Shown here one piece after another: positions 55,930-63,988 of a DNA stretch of 64,000 nucleotides. Origin of the DNA: Georgenia thermotolerans (GTDB lineage Bacteria; Actinomycetota; Actinomycetes; Actinomycetales; Actinomycetaceae); contig NZ_VUKF01000006.1 of NCBI RefSeq assembly GCF_009193185.1, positions 62,001 to 126,000 on the forward strand, written 5' to 3'. Position numbers and translations under genes: made by a program. Numbering within the stretch: the first letter of the stretch is position 1; each line of letters opens with the position of its first letter. Under the pieces are notes generated by a model. That model saw only the letters and a program-made list of their open reading frames with translations, did not search any database and was not told the DNA's origin.

Positions 55930-56778
55930 TCATCCCTTCAGCCCGGTGGACGCGAGGCTCTGGACGAACCAGCGCTGGAAGAGCAGGAAGACCACGAGGA
56001 CCGGGAGCACCAGCAGCACGCCGAAGGCGAAGATCTGGCCCCAGTCGTAGGGCGGCTGGCCCTGGAACACCGAGATGGCGAGCGGCAGCGGACGGCGCTG
56101 CGGCTGGTCGACCATCATCACCGGCCACAGGAAGGACCCCCAGGTGGTGAGGAACGTCAGGATCGTGACCGTCGCGAAGACGGGCTTCGAGATCGGCACG
56201 ACGACCTGGAAGAACGTGCGCCACGGCCCTGCGCCGTCCAGGCGCGCCGCCTCCTCGAGCTCCTTCGGCAGTCCGACGAAGAAGGAGTAGAAGAGGTAGA
56301 TCGAGAAGGCGCTGCCCACGAAGGGCAGGAACTGCACGTAGTAGGTGTTCCGGTGGTCGTTGAGCAGGTAGAACAGCGGCACGGCGATCGCCTCGAAGGG
56401 CAGGATCGTCAGGGCGACGACGCCCGCCACCATCACGTCGCGGCCCCACCAGCGCAGCCGGGCCAGGGCGTAGGCGGCCGCGGAGTTCACCAGGAGCCCG
56501 AGGAGCACCACGACCGACGTCACCAGCAGCGAGGTCAGGTAGAAGTCGCCGAAGTAGCCGGTCGCGGGGCTGTCGAACCGGTCGAGCATGCCGCTGTAGT
56601 TGGCGAGCGAGAGATCCGTCGGCGCGAAGCCGCCGAGCCCGTCGATGACCTGGCCGGACGGCTTGAGGCTGCCGATGACCAGGTAGGCGACCGGGGCCAC
56701 GAAGACGAGCGCGAGCAGGGTGAGGGCGAGGTAGGTCAGGACTGTGCGCACCGGGGTCCTGCGCGTGCCGGCGCTCAC
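55930..56778 (-). CDS. Sugar ABC transporter permease (MalG type)
   Basis: 282-aa CUT1 permease with six helices, EAA loop ELEEAARLDGAGPWRTFFQVVVPIS, YALARLRWWGRD and the C-terminal SLASTGLKG. GTG start overlaps the partner permease stop (GTGA). Confidence 0.93.
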   Translation of the reverse strand: MSAGTRRTPVRTVLTYLALTLLALVFVAPVAYLVIGSLKPSGQVIDGLGGFAPTDLSLANYSGMLDRFDSPATGYFGDFYLTSLLVTSVVVLLGLLVNSAAAYALARLRWWGRDVMVAGVVALTILPFEAIAVPLFYLLNDHRNTYYVQFLPFVGSAFSIYLFYSFFVGLPKELEEAARLDGAGPWRTFFQVVVPISKPVFATVTILTFLTTWGSFLWPVMMVDQPQRRPLPLAISVFQGQPPYDWGQIFAFGVLLVLPVLVVFLLFQRWFVQSLASTGLKG

Positions 56779-57737
56779 GAGATCTCACGCTCCTCGCGCA
56801 GGAGGCGCCGTTGCACGAGCGCGACGGACAGCACGATGAGGAAGAACAGGACGGTGATCGCCGAGGCGCGGCCGACGTTGTTGGCGTCGAAGGCGGTCGT
56901 CACCGCCTGGTACATCACGGTGGTCGTCGCCTGCTGCGGGCCGCCCTGGGTCATGATGTAGATCTGGTCGAAGAGCCGGAAGGACAGGATCGTCGTCACC
57001 AGCACCACGAAGACGAGGGTGTTGCGCAGGCCGGGCAGGGTGACGTGCCGGAACTGTCGCCACCGGCCCGCGCGGTCCAGGGACGCCGCCTCGTAGAGCT
57101 CCTGCGGGATGCCCTGGAGCCCGGCGAGGATGATCACCATCTGCAGCCCGGCGCCCTGCCAGACGGACATGACGATGATCGCCGCCAGCGCCGTGCGGGG
57201 GTCGCCGAGCCAGTCGTACGGCCCCAGCCGGCCCAGGGAGAGGGTGTCCACCACCGCGTTGAGCATCCCCAGCTCGCCGCGGGAGTAGATCGCCTTCCAC
57301 ACGACGGCGACCAGGGCCATGGGGAAGACCACCGGCATGAAGAAGAACGTGCGGAAGAACGCCATCGCGCGCAGCGGGCGGTTGAGCAGCAGGGCGAGGC
57401 CGAGCGCGAGCGAGGTCTGCAGGGGCACCACCACCGCCGCGAAGACGGTGTTGTTGAGGACACCCCGGTAGAACTCGGCGCTGAAGTCCGGGTCGAGCAG
57501 GATCCGCCGGTACTGCTCCAGGCCCATCCAGCGGGGCGGCGCCGGGCTGTCCAGGCGGACGTTGTGCAGCGAGAGCCAGCCCGCCAGGAGGAAGGGCACG
57601 ACGACGAACAGGGCGAGGGCGACGCCGGCGGGCGCGAACATCGCCCAGCCGGTGCCGGCGCCGGGCCGACCGCCCCGCCGCGGGGTGCGGGGCACGGTGC
57701 GCCGCCGCCCGATCTGGGGCGTTGGTGTCGCTGTCAT
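56775..57737 (-). CDS. Sugar ABC transporter permease (MalF type)
   Basis: 320-aa CUT1 permease: N-terminal Arg/Pro-rich cytosolic tail, six helices beginning WAMFAPAGVALALFVVVPFLLAG, FFRTFFFMPVVFPMALVAVVWKAIY, EAA loop ELYEAASLDRAGRWRQFRHVTLPGL. ATG at 57737 after AAGGAG. Confidence 0.93.
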   Translation of the reverse strand: MTATPTPQIGRRRTVPRTPRRGGRPGAGTGWAMFAPAGVALALFVVVPFLLAGWLSLHNVRLDSPAPPRWMGLEQYRRILLDPDFSAEFYRGVLNNTVFAAVVVPLQTSLALGLALLLNRPLRAMAFFRTFFFMPVVFPMALVAVVWKAIYSRGELGMLNAVVDTLSLGRLGPYDWLGDPRTALAAIIVMSVWQGAGLQMVIILAGLQGIPQELYEAASLDRAGRWRQFRHVTLPGLRNTLVFVVLVTTILSFRLFDQIYIMTQGGPQQATTTVMYQAVTTAFDANNVGRASAITVLFFLIVLSVALVQRRLLREEREIS

Positions 57738-57758
57738 GGGGCTCTCCTTCCCAGGTCG

Positions 57759-57794
57759 CGGTGGGCGGGCCGGCCGGGGTCGGCCCGCCCACCG
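57759..57794 (-). repeat. Intercistronic hairpin between binding protein and permease genes
   Basis: Perfect 14-bp stem (57759-57772 with 57781-57794), 8-nt loop, filling most of the 66-nt gap. Counterpart of the hairpin at 40736-40774. Confidence 0.7.
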
Positions 57795-57803
57795 GCGACG
57801 GCG

Positions 57804-59126
57804 TCAGTCGAGGCCGTAGCCGTCGTTGTCCTGGAAGTCGAGGTCGATGGCGCGGGCGGCCTTGTCGAGCAGCTGCTGGGCGTCCCCGCCCTCGTAGGCG
57901 CCGAAGAAGGCCTCGGAGAACTGCTTGCTGATGACCGGGTAGGCGGGCGTGACCGGCCGCGGCACCGCCACGCAGTCGACGGTCAGGGGACCGTCGCCGC
58001 AGGTGCGCTCCAGGGACTCCGCGAAGATCGCCAGCGGCCCCTCGGTGCCGTACAGCTCGCTCGCCGCGACGGCGCTCGTGGTCGCCGGCGGGGCCGCGTT
58101 CGCCGTCGTCATCGCCGTGACGGCGTCGTCCGAGGCAAGGTGGTCGAGGAACGCGGCCGCGCCCTCGGGGTTGGCGGACTCGGGGTTGACGCCCCACGCC
58201 CACGATCCCTGGCCGCTCTTGGGGCCGTTGCCGAAGTCGGGCAGGGGCAGGACGACGAGCTTGTCGCCCAGGGCGTCGGCGTAGGTGTTGTACATCCAGT
58301 GCCCCACCCAGCTGAGCGCGACCCGCCCGTCGACGAAGGCGGCGTCGTCGGTGTTCGGGTCGATGAAGGGCCGCCAGGCCGCGAACTGCTCGACCGCGGC
58401 CACCGCGGCCGGGCTGTTGAGGTGACCGTCGGCGGTCCCGTCCTCCACGAGGCGCTCACCGGCGGACCAGAGGACCGGGAGGAAGCCGTAGGTGGGCCAC
58501 TCGGCGCCGTAGTTCTCCTTGATGTCGAGCACCTGCCCGTCCGCGTCCGACGCCTTGAGCGCCTCGAGCGCGGCCCCGAACTCCTCGGCGGTCCAGGCGT
58601 CGTCGATGCCGGTGGGGTAGTCCACCCCGGCGGCGTCGAGGAGCTCCTTGTTGCCGTAGATCCCGAGCGAGGCGTCGAACTGCGAGATGCCGTACACCTC
58701 CGAGTCGCCGGGGAAGGTGTTCTGCGCGAGCACGGAGGCGGTCTGGTTCTCCAGCGTCTCCGCCGCCACCAGGTCGCCCACCGGGGCGAGCTTCCCGGCG
58801 TGGACGAGGGACGCCATCATCGGCCCGTCGTACTCCAGGACGTCCGGCAGCCCGCCCTTGTCGGTGGTGGTCAGCGTGCTGGTGTAGTCGGCCTCGGGGA
58901 CGAACTGCAGCACCGCCGTGTGCTCGTCCTGAGCGGCGTTGAAGTCCTCGATGATCTGCTCGAGAACCTTGACCTCCGCCTCCTGCCCCTGGTGGGCCCA
59001 GACCTTGACCTCGCCGGCGGCGGAGCCGCCGCCTTCCCCGCCGTCCCCGCTGCTGCCGCACGCCGCGAGCGCCAGCACGGTGACCGCGGACGCGGCGACC
59101 GCGCCGATCTGCCGAGTTCTCCTCAT
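57804..59126 (-). CDS. Sugar-binding lipoprotein of a CUT1 ABC importer
   Basis: 440-aa family 1 solute-binding protein: lipobox LALAAC (Cys about 23), Gly/Ser linker, then EVKVWAHQGQEAEVKVLEQII, GDSEVYGISQFDASLGIYGNKEL and WVGHWMYNTYAD. ATG at 59126 after CGGAGG. First gene of the operon with two permeases, glycosidase and LacI regulator. No ATPase gene in the operon. Confidence 0.92.
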   Translation of the reverse strand: MRRTRQIGAVAASAVTVLALAACGSSGDGGEGGGSAAGEVKVWAHQGQEAEVKVLEQIIEDFNAAQDEHTAVLQFVPEADYTSTLTTTDKGGLPDVLEYDGPMMASLVHAGKLAPVGDLVAAETLENQTASVLAQNTFPGDSEVYGISQFDASLGIYGNKELLDAAGVDYPTGIDDAWTAEEFGAALEALKASDADGQVLDIKENYGAEWPTYGFLPVLWSAGERLVEDGTADGHLNSPAAVAAVEQFAAWRPFIDPNTDDAAFVDGRVALSWVGHWMYNTYADALGDKLVVLPLPDFGNGPKSGQGSWAWGVNPESANPEGAAAFLDHLASDDAVTAMTTANAAPPATTSAVAASELYGTEGPLAIFAESLERTCGDGPLTVDCVAVPRPVTPAYPVISKQFSEAFFGAYEGGDAQQLLDKAARAIDLDFQDNDGYGLD

Positions 59127-59152
59127 CGAAACCTCCGTGGGAACGTCCTTGT

Positions 59153-59170
59153 TGCCGAATCGTTTCGGCA
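59153..59170 (-). promoter_or_regulatory. LacI-type operator before the sugar operon
   Basis: TGCCGAATCGTTTCGGCA: 7-bp inverted repeats around a 4-bp centre, 26 bp upstream of the binding-protein start. A TTGACA-like -35 lies at 59201-59196 on the minus strand, so the operator is downstream of the promoter core, suited to repression by the LacI protein of this operon. Confidence 0.65.
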
Positions 59171-59267
59171 GACGGTGGCACTAGGAGGCGGACGATGTCA
59201 AGAGGAGGCGTCCGTATCGGGGGGTACGGGGTCTTGCGGAGGTGTTTCGGTGCGGCCGCGCGTGGTC

Positions 59268-59361
59268 GTGTCGCCGCTCGGCCGTGCCCGCGCGTCGCCG
59301 CTCGGTCGTGCGCGGATGTGTCGTCACTCGGCCGTGCCCGCGTGTCGCCGCTCAGCCGCGG
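59268..59361. repeat. ~24-bp tandem repeat at the end of the DksA-like gene
   Basis: Four units (59268-59291, 59292-59314, 59315-59341, 59342-59361) built around GTGTCGCCGCTCGGCCGTGC; the last includes the stop codon of the DksA-like gene (59352-59354). Nothing else is visible in 59202-59267. Confidence 0.7.
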
Positions 59362-59753
59362 GCGGCCGCCGCCGCGCAGCGCACGCACATCGTCGTCGTC
59401 GGCCGCGCCGCGAGACGGCCCGGCGCGATCGGGCCGCCGCACACCGTGCACCTCCAGTAGGTGCCGGTCTCGAGGCGCTCCCGGGCGGCGTCGATCTCCC
59501 GCAGGGTCCGCTCGCCGTGCTCGCGCAGGGCCACGACCTGGGCCCGCTCGAAGCCGATGGTCGCGCCCTCGGGGTCGTGCTCGTCGTCGACGTTGGTGTC
59601 CGTCGCGGCGGCGACGACCTCGTCGAAGCTGCGGCCCAGCGCCGCGAGGCGCTCGACGGTGGTGGTCCGCAGCGTCTCGAGCCGCTCGCGGGCGGCGGCC
59701 GCGTCCTCGGCCGTGGGCCCGGAGGGGCGGGCGTCCTTGTCGGCGGGGCTCAT
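59352..59753 (-). CDS. TraR/DksA-type zinc finger protein
   Basis: 133-aa protein: coiled-coil-like helices (~15-55 and ~70-95, ARERLETLRTTTVERLAALGRS), then a C4 zinc finger WRCTVCGGPIAPGRL ... TTMCVRC. DksA/TraR proteins bind the RNA polymerase secondary channel, but actinobacteria generally lack classical DksA and the acidic tip DxxDxA is not obvious (FDEVVAAATDTNVDDEHD lies between the helices). ATGA overlap with galK makes it the last gene of the galactose operon. Confidence 0.85.
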   Translation of the reverse strand: MSPADKDARPSGPTAEDAAAARERLETLRTTTVERLAALGRSFDEVVAAATDTNVDDEHDPEGATIGFERAQVVALREHGERTLREIDAARERLETGTYWRCTVCGGPIAPGRLAARPTTTMCVRCAAAAARG

Positions 59754-61015
59754 GCGGTCACCGGTCCGGCGGGCGCGGCGGCGGAGGCCAGCAGGAACGC
59801 CGGGGGAGCGTAGCCGGCAGCGGCGAAGGCGCCCGCGACGCCGGTGGCGACGTCGCGGGCGCGGTCGGCGTCGACCAGTGCGATGGCGGAGCCGCCGAAG
59901 CCGCCGCCGGTCATCCGGGCCCCGTGGGCGCCGAGCCGACGGGCCGTCTCGACGGCGAGGTCGAGCTCGGGGGAGGAGACCTCGTAGTCATCACGCAGGG
60001 AGGTGTGCGAGGCGTCCAGCGCCCACGCGACCTTGTCCAGGGCCCATCCCTGCAACTGGTCGCCCGGGGCCTGGTCGAGGCGTGTGACGAGGAAGCGCAC
60101 GCGCGCGATCTCGCTGATCACGTGGCGCACCCGCCTGCGCTGCTCGGCGTCGTCCAATCGCGCGAGCACCTCCTCGGGGGTGGTCTCGCCGACCATGAAG
60201 TCATCGGCGACCTCACGCAGCGAGGGGACGCCGAGCACCCCGGCGGCGTCCTCACACACCTGCCGGCGGCGGGCGTACTGCCCGTCGACCAGCCGGTGCG
60301 GGGCGCGGGTGTCCATGACGAGCAGCGCCAGGTCGGCGGCGCCGAGGTCGAGCGGGACGTGCCGGGCGGCGCCGTCGCGGCAGTCCAGCAGCAGCGCGTG
60401 CCCGGCGCGGGCGCGCAGCGAGGCGGCCTGGTCCATCCCGCCGGTCGGCGCGCCGGCGATGTCGTTCTCGGCCCGCACGCAGGCCGCCGCCAGCCGGGCA
60501 CGCCCGGCGTCGTCGGCGCCCAGGCCCAGCCCGGCGACGTCGTCGAGCGCCACGGCGACGGCGCACTCCAGCGCCGCGGAGGAGCTCAGCCCGGCCCCGT
60601 AGGGCACGCAGGAGTCCACCGCCAGGTCGAAGCCGGGGATCTGCCCGGGCCTGGCCAGGCCCTCGTGCTCGAGGGCCCAGGCCACCCCGGCGGCGTAGGC
60701 CGGCCAGCCCTCGACCGCGCCCGGGGCGCCGGCGGGGGCGACGGCGTCGAGGTCGACCTCGCGCACCCCCGGTTCCTGCGCGCTGACGAACCGGGCGGTG
60801 CGGTCGGCCCGCGGGCGCAGGGCCACGAAGGTGCGGTGGGGCAGGGCGATGGGCAGGCACAGCCCGCCGTTGTAGTCGGTGTGCTCGCCGACGATGTTCA
60901 CCCGTCCGGGCGCGGCCCACACCCCGGCCGGCGCGCCGCCGTACGTGGCGGAGAAGAGGTCGCGGGCGCGGGCCGCGCCCTCGGCGTCGGACCAGGCCGC
61001 CAGCAGGTCGCTCAC
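59750..61015 (-). CDS. galK: Galactokinase
   Basis: 421-aa GHMP kinase forming galactose-1-phosphate in the Leloir pathway. GRVNIVGEHTDYNGG (galactokinase signature), the GHMP ATP loop VPYGAGLSSSAALE, APTGGMDQAASL with catalytic Asp, and GARMTGGGFGGSAIAL near the C-terminus. GTG at 61015 overlaps the galT stop (GTGA). Complete. Confidence 0.97.
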   Translation of the reverse strand: MSDLLAAWSDAEGAARARDLFSATYGGAPAGVWAAPGRVNIVGEHTDYNGGLCLPIALPHRTFVALRPRADRTARFVSAQEPGVREVDLDAVAPAGAPGAVEGWPAYAAGVAWALEHEGLARPGQIPGFDLAVDSCVPYGAGLSSSAALECAVAVALDDVAGLGLGADDAGRARLAAACVRAENDIAGAPTGGMDQAASLRARAGHALLLDCRDGAARHVPLDLGAADLALLVMDTRAPHRLVDGQYARRRQVCEDAAGVLGVPSLREVADDFMVGETTPEEVLARLDDAEQRRRVRHVISEIARVRFLVTRLDQAPGDQLQGWALDKVAWALDASHTSLRDDYEVSSPELDLAVETARRLGAHGARMTGGGFGGSAIALVDADRARDVATGVAGAFAAAGYAPPAFLLASAAAPAGPVTA

Positions 61016-62268
61016 CTGGCCGCCTCCTCGACGACGGCGGGCAGCACGTCCCGGTAGCGGTCCGCGATGCGTTCGGGGGTGGTGTCCGAGACCCACGCGC
61101 CCATGCCGGACTCCGACCCGGCGAGGTACTTCAGCTTCCCCGGCGCACGCAGGATCGAGAACAGCTGCAGGTGCAGGCGCAGGTCGGCCCGGCCCTCGCG
61201 CACCGGGGCCTGGTGCCAGGCGCTGATGTACGGCAGCGTGATCGGCTCGCCCTCGTGCAGGCTGCCCGCCGGCCACTCGAAGAAGCGGTCCCCGGCACGC
61301 AGCAGCCGCAGGTAGATGCCCACGAGGTCGGCCCGCTCCGCCTCGTCCAGGGCGGGCAGGTCCGGCACGTCCCGCCGCGGGGCGAGGTGGACCTCGACCG
61401 GCCAGCGCGCCGCGGCGGGCACGTAGGCCACCCAGTGGTCGGACTCGGCGACGACCCGCCGCCCCGAGCGCAGCTCGGCCTCGAGCACGTCACGCAGCAG
61501 GTTGCGCCCGGTGCGCTGGCGGTGGGCGACCGCCTGGCGCAGCATCTGGGCGGTGCGCGGGGTCAGGTAGGGGTAGGCGTAGATCTGCCCGTGCGGGTGG
61601 TGCAGCGTCACCCCGATCTCCTTGCCCCGGTTCTCGAAGCAGAAGACCTGCTCGACCCCGGGCAGGGCGGACAGCTCGCGGGTGCGGTCCACCCACGCCT
61701 CGATGACGGTGCGCATGCGCCGCGGCGTCACCTGGGCGAGGGAGCCGGCGGGGTTGGGGTCGAAGCAGATCACCTCGGTGCGCCCGGCCGCGGGCCGGGT
61801 CGGCCACAGCGCCTCCTCGTCCAGCGCCGCGACCTCGTCGGGCACGCCGGGGACGGCCACGAGGGAGGGGAAACGGTTCTCGAACACCACCACGTCGTAG
61901 TCGGTGTCCGGGATCTCCCCGTCCTGGTAGGCGGCGCCCGGCCGGGCCGGGGCGAAGGGGTTGGCGTCCGCCGGTGGCAGGAACGTGCGGTTCATCCGGT
62001 GGGTGGCCATCGGGATCCACTCGCCGGTGAGCACGTCGAAGCGCATCTGCGGCGCCGTCACCGGCCGCGCGACGCCGTCGTCCCCGACGACGTCGGCGAA
62101 CCGGTCCGGCAGCGGCCGCGGGTCGTCCAGCCGCCGCGTCGCCTCGCCGGACAGGTACGGCTCGGAGTCGTCGTAGTAGATCAGCTCCCGCCCGTCCGCC
62201 AGGCGGGTGGCCGTCTTGCGCACGGTGGGCGCCAGGAGGCGCACCGCCGTCGCCGGGTCCTCGCTCAT
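61012..62268 (-). CDS. galT: Galactose-1-phosphate uridylyltransferase
   Basis: 418-aa HIT-superfamily transferase. GEWIPMATHRMNRTFLPP, FENRFPSL and the catalytic HHPHGQIYAYP (nucleophile His of HPH) are present; EVHLAPRRDVPDL and WHQAPVR follow. Zinc-binding Cys residues of the E. coli enzyme are not conserved, as usual in this group. ATG at 62268 after GGGAGG and overlapping the DeoR stop (ATGA). galE is not in the window. Confidence 0.96.
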   Translation of the reverse strand: MSEDPATAVRLLAPTVRKTATRLADGRELIYYDDSEPYLSGEATRRLDDPRPLPDRFADVVGDDGVARPVTAPQMRFDVLTGEWIPMATHRMNRTFLPPADANPFAPARPGAAYQDGEIPDTDYDVVVFENRFPSLVAVPGVPDEVAALDEEALWPTRPAAGRTEVICFDPNPAGSLAQVTPRRMRTVIEAWVDRTRELSALPGVEQVFCFENRGKEIGVTLHHPHGQIYAYPYLTPRTAQMLRQAVAHRQRTGRNLLRDVLEAELRSGRRVVAESDHWVAYVPAAARWPVEVHLAPRRDVPDLPALDEAERADLVGIYLRLLRAGDRFFEWPAGSLHEGEPITLPYISAWHQAPVREGRADLRLHLQLFSILRAPGKLKYLAGSESGMGAWVSDTTPERIADRYRDVLPAVVEEAAR

Positions 62269-63158
62269 CGCTGTCCTCCCTCGGTGCCGGCCGGGCTCGC
62301 CCCCGCCGTCACGGTGCCGGCTCCCGCCGCCTCGTCGGCGACCTCCACGACGATCCCGTGGCGCTCGGCCGCCGCCCGGGTGGCGGCGTCCGGCTCGGCG
62401 TCGGTGACGAGGACGGCGAGCTGCTCCACCGGGCAGAACGTGCGCAGCCCGAGCACCCCCCACTTCGCCGCGTCGAGCACCGCGACCGGGGTGCGGGCGG
62501 CGGCGACCATCGCCGCGTTCGTGGCCGCCTCGGCGAGGTTGGGCGTCATGAGGCCGATCTCCGGGTCGAAGCCGTGCGCGCCGAGGAAGGCCCACTCCAC
62601 GCGCAGCGTGCGCAGGGCGTCGACGGCGATCGGGCCCACCAGCGCGTCCGAGCGGGTGCGCTCGCCGCCGGTGAGGATGATCGTCGGGGCGGGGCGGCCC
62701 TCGCCCCGCGCCTGCTCGGCCGCCTCCTGCAGCACCTGGGCCGCCGGGAGGGAGTTGGTGATCACCGTCAGCGTCGCCAGGTGCGGCAGGGCGGCGAGCG
62801 CCCGGGCGACGGCCAGGGTGGTCGATCCGGCGGTGAGCGCCACGGAGTCGCCCGGGCGCACCCGTGCGGCGGCGAGGGCGCCGATGCGCTCCTTCTCCCC
62901 GGTGCGCTGGCCCGCCTTGGTCTGGAAGAGCGGCTCGTGCGCGGCGCCCGCCGCGGCCACGGCGCCGCCGTGCACCCGGTCCACCAGCCCACGGGCCACG
63001 AGCTCGGTGATGTCGCGCCGCACCGTCATCTCGGAGACGCCGAGGGCCTCGACGACCTCCGCGACGCGCACCCCGCCGTGCTCGGTCACCCGGGCGAGGA
63101 TGTAGTCCTGGCGCTGCCGGGCCAGGAGCGGCGTCGTCGTGTCCTGCGGTGGGGCCAT
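62265..63158 (-). CDS. DeoR-family regulator of the galactose operon
   Basis: 297-aa DeoR/GlpR-type repressor. N-terminal helix-turn-helix: ARQRQDYILARVTEHGGVRVAEVVEALGVSEMTVRRDITEL. C-terminal sugar-phosphate sensing domain (~85-255): GDSVALTAGSTTLAVARAL, TVITNSLPAAQVL, FLGAHGFD and VAVLDAAKWG. First gene of deoR-galT-galK-dksA-like. CAAGAT (minus, 63170-63165) lies six bases before the ATG: leaderless. Likely senses a galactose phosphate. Confidence 0.94.
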   Translation of the reverse strand: MAPPQDTTTPLLARQRQDYILARVTEHGGVRVAEVVEALGVSEMTVRRDITELVARGLVDRVHGGAVAAAGAAHEPLFQTKAGQRTGEKERIGALAAARVRPGDSVALTAGSTTLAVARALAALPHLATLTVITNSLPAAQVLQEAAEQARGEGRPAPTIILTGGERTRSDALVGPIAVDALRTLRVEWAFLGAHGFDPEIGLMTPNLAEAATNAAMVAAARTPVAVLDAAKWGVLGLRTFCPVEQLAVLVTDAEPDAATRAAAERHGIVVEVADEAAGAGTVTAGASPAGTEGGQR

Positions 63159-63164
63159 GCCGCC

Positions 63165-63211
63165 ATCTTGCCAGGCCCAACAAAATCGACCAAGACCTCA
63201 CAGAATGGTCG
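63165..63211 (-). promoter_or_regulatory. Promoter and operator of the galactose operon
   Basis: Minus strand -10 CAAGAT (63170-63165) and -35 TTGGTC (63193-63188) with a 17-bp spacer. CGACCA-N13-TGGTCG (63187-63211) overlaps the -35 and is the candidate DeoR site. Confidence 0.55.
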
Positions 63212-63355
63212 TCGGAGGCGGGTTTTCCCCGACAGGTGACCGCTTCCTGCCACGGCCCCCTGGGCGGGGGGCGTACCGGGCGGCTTGCGGACCTGTCAGG
63301 ATGGCAACGTGACCCTCCGCCCCTTCGTCGTGCGCCCCGAGAGGAGATGGCCCTG

Positions 63356-63919
63356 ATGCACCTGCCTGAGCGCGTCGGGGACCAGGTGCGCATCGGGGTC
63401 TCCCTCCAGGTGCCCGAGCCGTACGCGACCGTCGTCCAGTCCACCCGGGCGCGCGTGGGGGACCCGCTCGCCCGCGCGATCCCGCCGCACATCACGCTCG
63501 TGCCGCCCACGGTCGTCGAGCCCGAGCAGCTGCCCGTGGTCGTGGACCTGCTCGGCGAGGTCGCCGCCACCGAGGCGCCGTTCGTGGTCCGGCTGCAGGG
63601 CACCGACACCTTCCGGCCGGTCAGCCCGGTGGTCTTCGTCCGCGTCGTCCAGGGCGGCGAGCAGTGCGCCGCCCTCCAGGGGCGGCTCCGCACCGGCGTG
63701 CTCGCCCAGGAGCTGCGCTTCCCCTACCACCCGCACGTCACCGTCGCCCACGAGCTGGAGGAGGCCGCCCTCGACCGCGCCGCCCGGGCGCTCGCGGACT
63801 TCGAGGCGACCTACGCCGCCGGCAGCATGCGCCTGTACGAGCACGGCGACGACGGCGTGTGGCGGATGATCGCGCGGGTGCCGCTGACCGGCAGCTCGGT
63901 CAACCACCGCGCGGGCTGA
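63356..63919 (+). CDS. 2'-5' RNA ligase/phosphoesterase (LigT-like)
   Basis: 187-aa 2H-phosphoesterase fold protein with both HxT/HxS-type motifs: PPHITLVPP (~43-51) and YHPHVTVAH (~124-132). Members hydrolyse or ligate 2'-5' or cyclic phosphodiester bonds in RNA or nucleotides. ATG at 63356 follows GAGGAG (63341-63346); the ATG at 63347 overlaps that site. A TSS near 63309 is plausible (CAGGAT at 63297-63302). Target unknown. Confidence 0.9.
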   Translation: MHLPERVGDQVRIGVSLQVPEPYATVVQSTRARVGDPLARAIPPHITLVPPTVVEPEQLPVVVDLLGEVAATEAPFVVRLQGTDTFRPVSPVVFVRVVQGGEQCAALQGRLRTGVLAQELRFPYHPHVTVAHELEEAALDRAARALADFEATYAAGSMRLYEHGDDGVWRMIARVPLTGSSVNHRAG

Positions 63920-63976
63920 CCGGGGCCGGCGCCTGAGGGGCGCCGGGTCCGCGCCGGGCGTGCACCGGGGGCGCCC

Positions 63977-63982
63977 TAAGGT
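63977..63982 (+). promoter_or_regulatory. Probable -10 (TAAGGT) of the gene at the window edge
   Basis: TAAGGT ends six bases before the ATG at 63989; leaderless arrangement as elsewhere in the window. Confidence 0.45.
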
Positions 63983-63988
63983 GTGCGC

